Of a stretch of DNA of 64,000 bases, positions 63,431 to 64,000 are shown piece by piece (within the stretch, counting starts at the first letter, position 1; every line of letters starts with the position of its first letter). This stretch comes from Isosphaeraceae bacterium (GTDB lineage: Bacteria > Planctomycetota > Planctomycetia > Isosphaerales > Isosphaeraceae). The notes under the pieces are model-generated. The model ran no database searches. It was not told the origin of the DNA and worked only from the letters and a program-made list of their open reading frames with translations. Made by a program: the position numbers and the translations under genes. The stretch spans positions 1,860,001-1,924,000 of the forward strand of contig BPJS01000001.1 of the NCBI GenBank assembly GCA_026004735.1, read 5' to 3'.

Positions 63431-63954
63431 GCGAACTGAACGGAAAACGTGTGGCCGTGTTGGTCGAGAAGTTCTATGAGGATCTGGAGCTCTGGTACCC
63501 CGTCTACCGGCTCCGAGAGGCAGGCTGCGAGGTCAAACTGGTTGGTCCACGAGCCGGAGAGACGTTTGCCTCGAAGCACGGTTATCCGGCGAAGTCGGAA
63601 GTGGCCGCCGCGGACGTTCGCGCCAGCGATCTGGACGCCATCATTATCCCGGGCGGCTACTCGCCCGACCACATGAGGCGTAGCCGCGCGATGGTCGAAC
63701 TGGTCACCGATGCCGCTCGTCAGGGCAAGATCCTGGCCGCGATCTGCCACGGCCCCTGGATGCTCTGCTCGGCCCGCTGCCTCCAAGGGCGCAAGGTCAC
63801 CGGGTTTTTCGCGATCCGTGACGATGTTGAAAACGCCGGCGGCATCTGGCAAGACGCCGCCTGCGTCCGCGACGGCAACCTCATCACCAGTCGCACCCCG
63901 GACGACCTGCCGGCGTTCATGGCGACGATTCTGGAAGCCCTACGCGAAGCCTGA
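63427..63954 (+). CDS. DJ-1/PfpI family protein
   Basis: A 175-residue class I glutamine-amidotransferase-like protein of the DJ-1/PfpI/YhbO type, linked to glyoxal or protein deglycation and general stress resistance. The nucleophile elbow AICHGPWM contains Cys107 with His108, and Glu18 (KFYEDLEL) is the third site residue. VEKFYEDLELWYPVYRLREAG and IIIPGGYSPDHMRRS are other family markers. The ATGA overlap with the epimerase stop suggests an operon. About 46 bases of the window follow it, with no further gene seen. Confidence 0.93.
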   Translation: MSELNGKRVAVLVEKFYEDLELWYPVYRLREAGCEVKLVGPRAGETFASKHGYPAKSEVAAADVRASDLDAIIIPGGYSPDHMRRSRAMVELVTDAARQGKILAAICHGPWMLCSARCLQGRKVTGFFAIRDDVENAGGIWQDAACVRDGNLITSRTPDDLPAFMATILEALREA

Positions 63955-64000
63955 CCGCGAACGTATCCAGAAGCTCGCCGTGAAAGGCCCAAGCGCGAAT

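Overview
The window is GC-rich, densely coding bacterial DNA that is most consistent with a planctomycete, probably from the Isosphaera side of the phylum. This rests on the protein families seen: a DUF1800/DUF1501 pair, two DUF1571 proteins, a PVC-type CxxCH haem protein with propeller and HEAT repeats, a HYExAFE protein, a McsA/McsB set in a non-Firmicute setting, a fused spermidine-synthase-like membrane protein, and FliW/CsrA. No rRNA, tRNA, CRISPR array, insertion sequence, phage gene or replication origin was recognised. Genus and species cannot be read from the sequence.

Layout. 1-7.5 kb: the start of a DEAD-box helicase, a FlK-like thioesterase, a small membrane protein, an orphan ParA-like ATPase, thiC, a DUF1571 protein, fliW-csrA and an FHA protein. 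7.7-14.4 kb: a secreted protein, a DUF1800-DUF1501 pair, and a beta-helix protein gene broken at a run of 12 G. 14.5-19 kb (minus strand): purH, a secreted PQQ-type propeller, a membrane-anchored zinc-ribbon protein, and rimI with a clear intrinsic terminator. 19.5-28.4 kb: a second DUF1571 protein, an MBL hydrolase, a polytopic membrane protein, a metallophosphatase, a secreted alpha/beta hydrolase, a TIM-barrel isomerase and a large six-hairpin glycosidase-like protein.

28.4-43.2 kb is one long minus-strand gene train. It holds a heparinase-like secreted protein, a SurA-like isomerase, mfd, a beta-ketoacyl synthase, bioB, a small membrane protein coupled to a HYExAFE nuclease-like protein, a YkgJ-type Cys-cluster protein, a homocysteine methyltransferase-like protein and a site-2 protease. 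43.4-48.7 kb is a tight plus-strand operon: aroB-dprA-bioF-class V aminotransferase-coaD. 48.7-50.8 kb is a minus-strand mcsA-mcsA-mcsB operon. 51.4-64 kb holds trpE, a PfkB kinase, the 1279-residue fused spermidine-synthase-like protein, the CxxCH haem protein, a small beta-rich protein overlapping maf, an SDR epimerase and a DJ-1/PfpI protein.

Most genes are core metabolism or information processing: thiamine, purine, biotin, shikimate/tryptophan, CoA, DNA repair and protein arginine phosphorylation. The best candidates for new biology are the beta-helix gene with its homopolymer frameshift, the duplicated McsA partners of McsB, the large insertion in the spermidine-synthase-like protein, the ParA-like ATPase with Arg at the signature-lysine position, and the coupled HYExAFE/mini-membrane protein pair. 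No defence island or obvious multi-gene novel machine was found.
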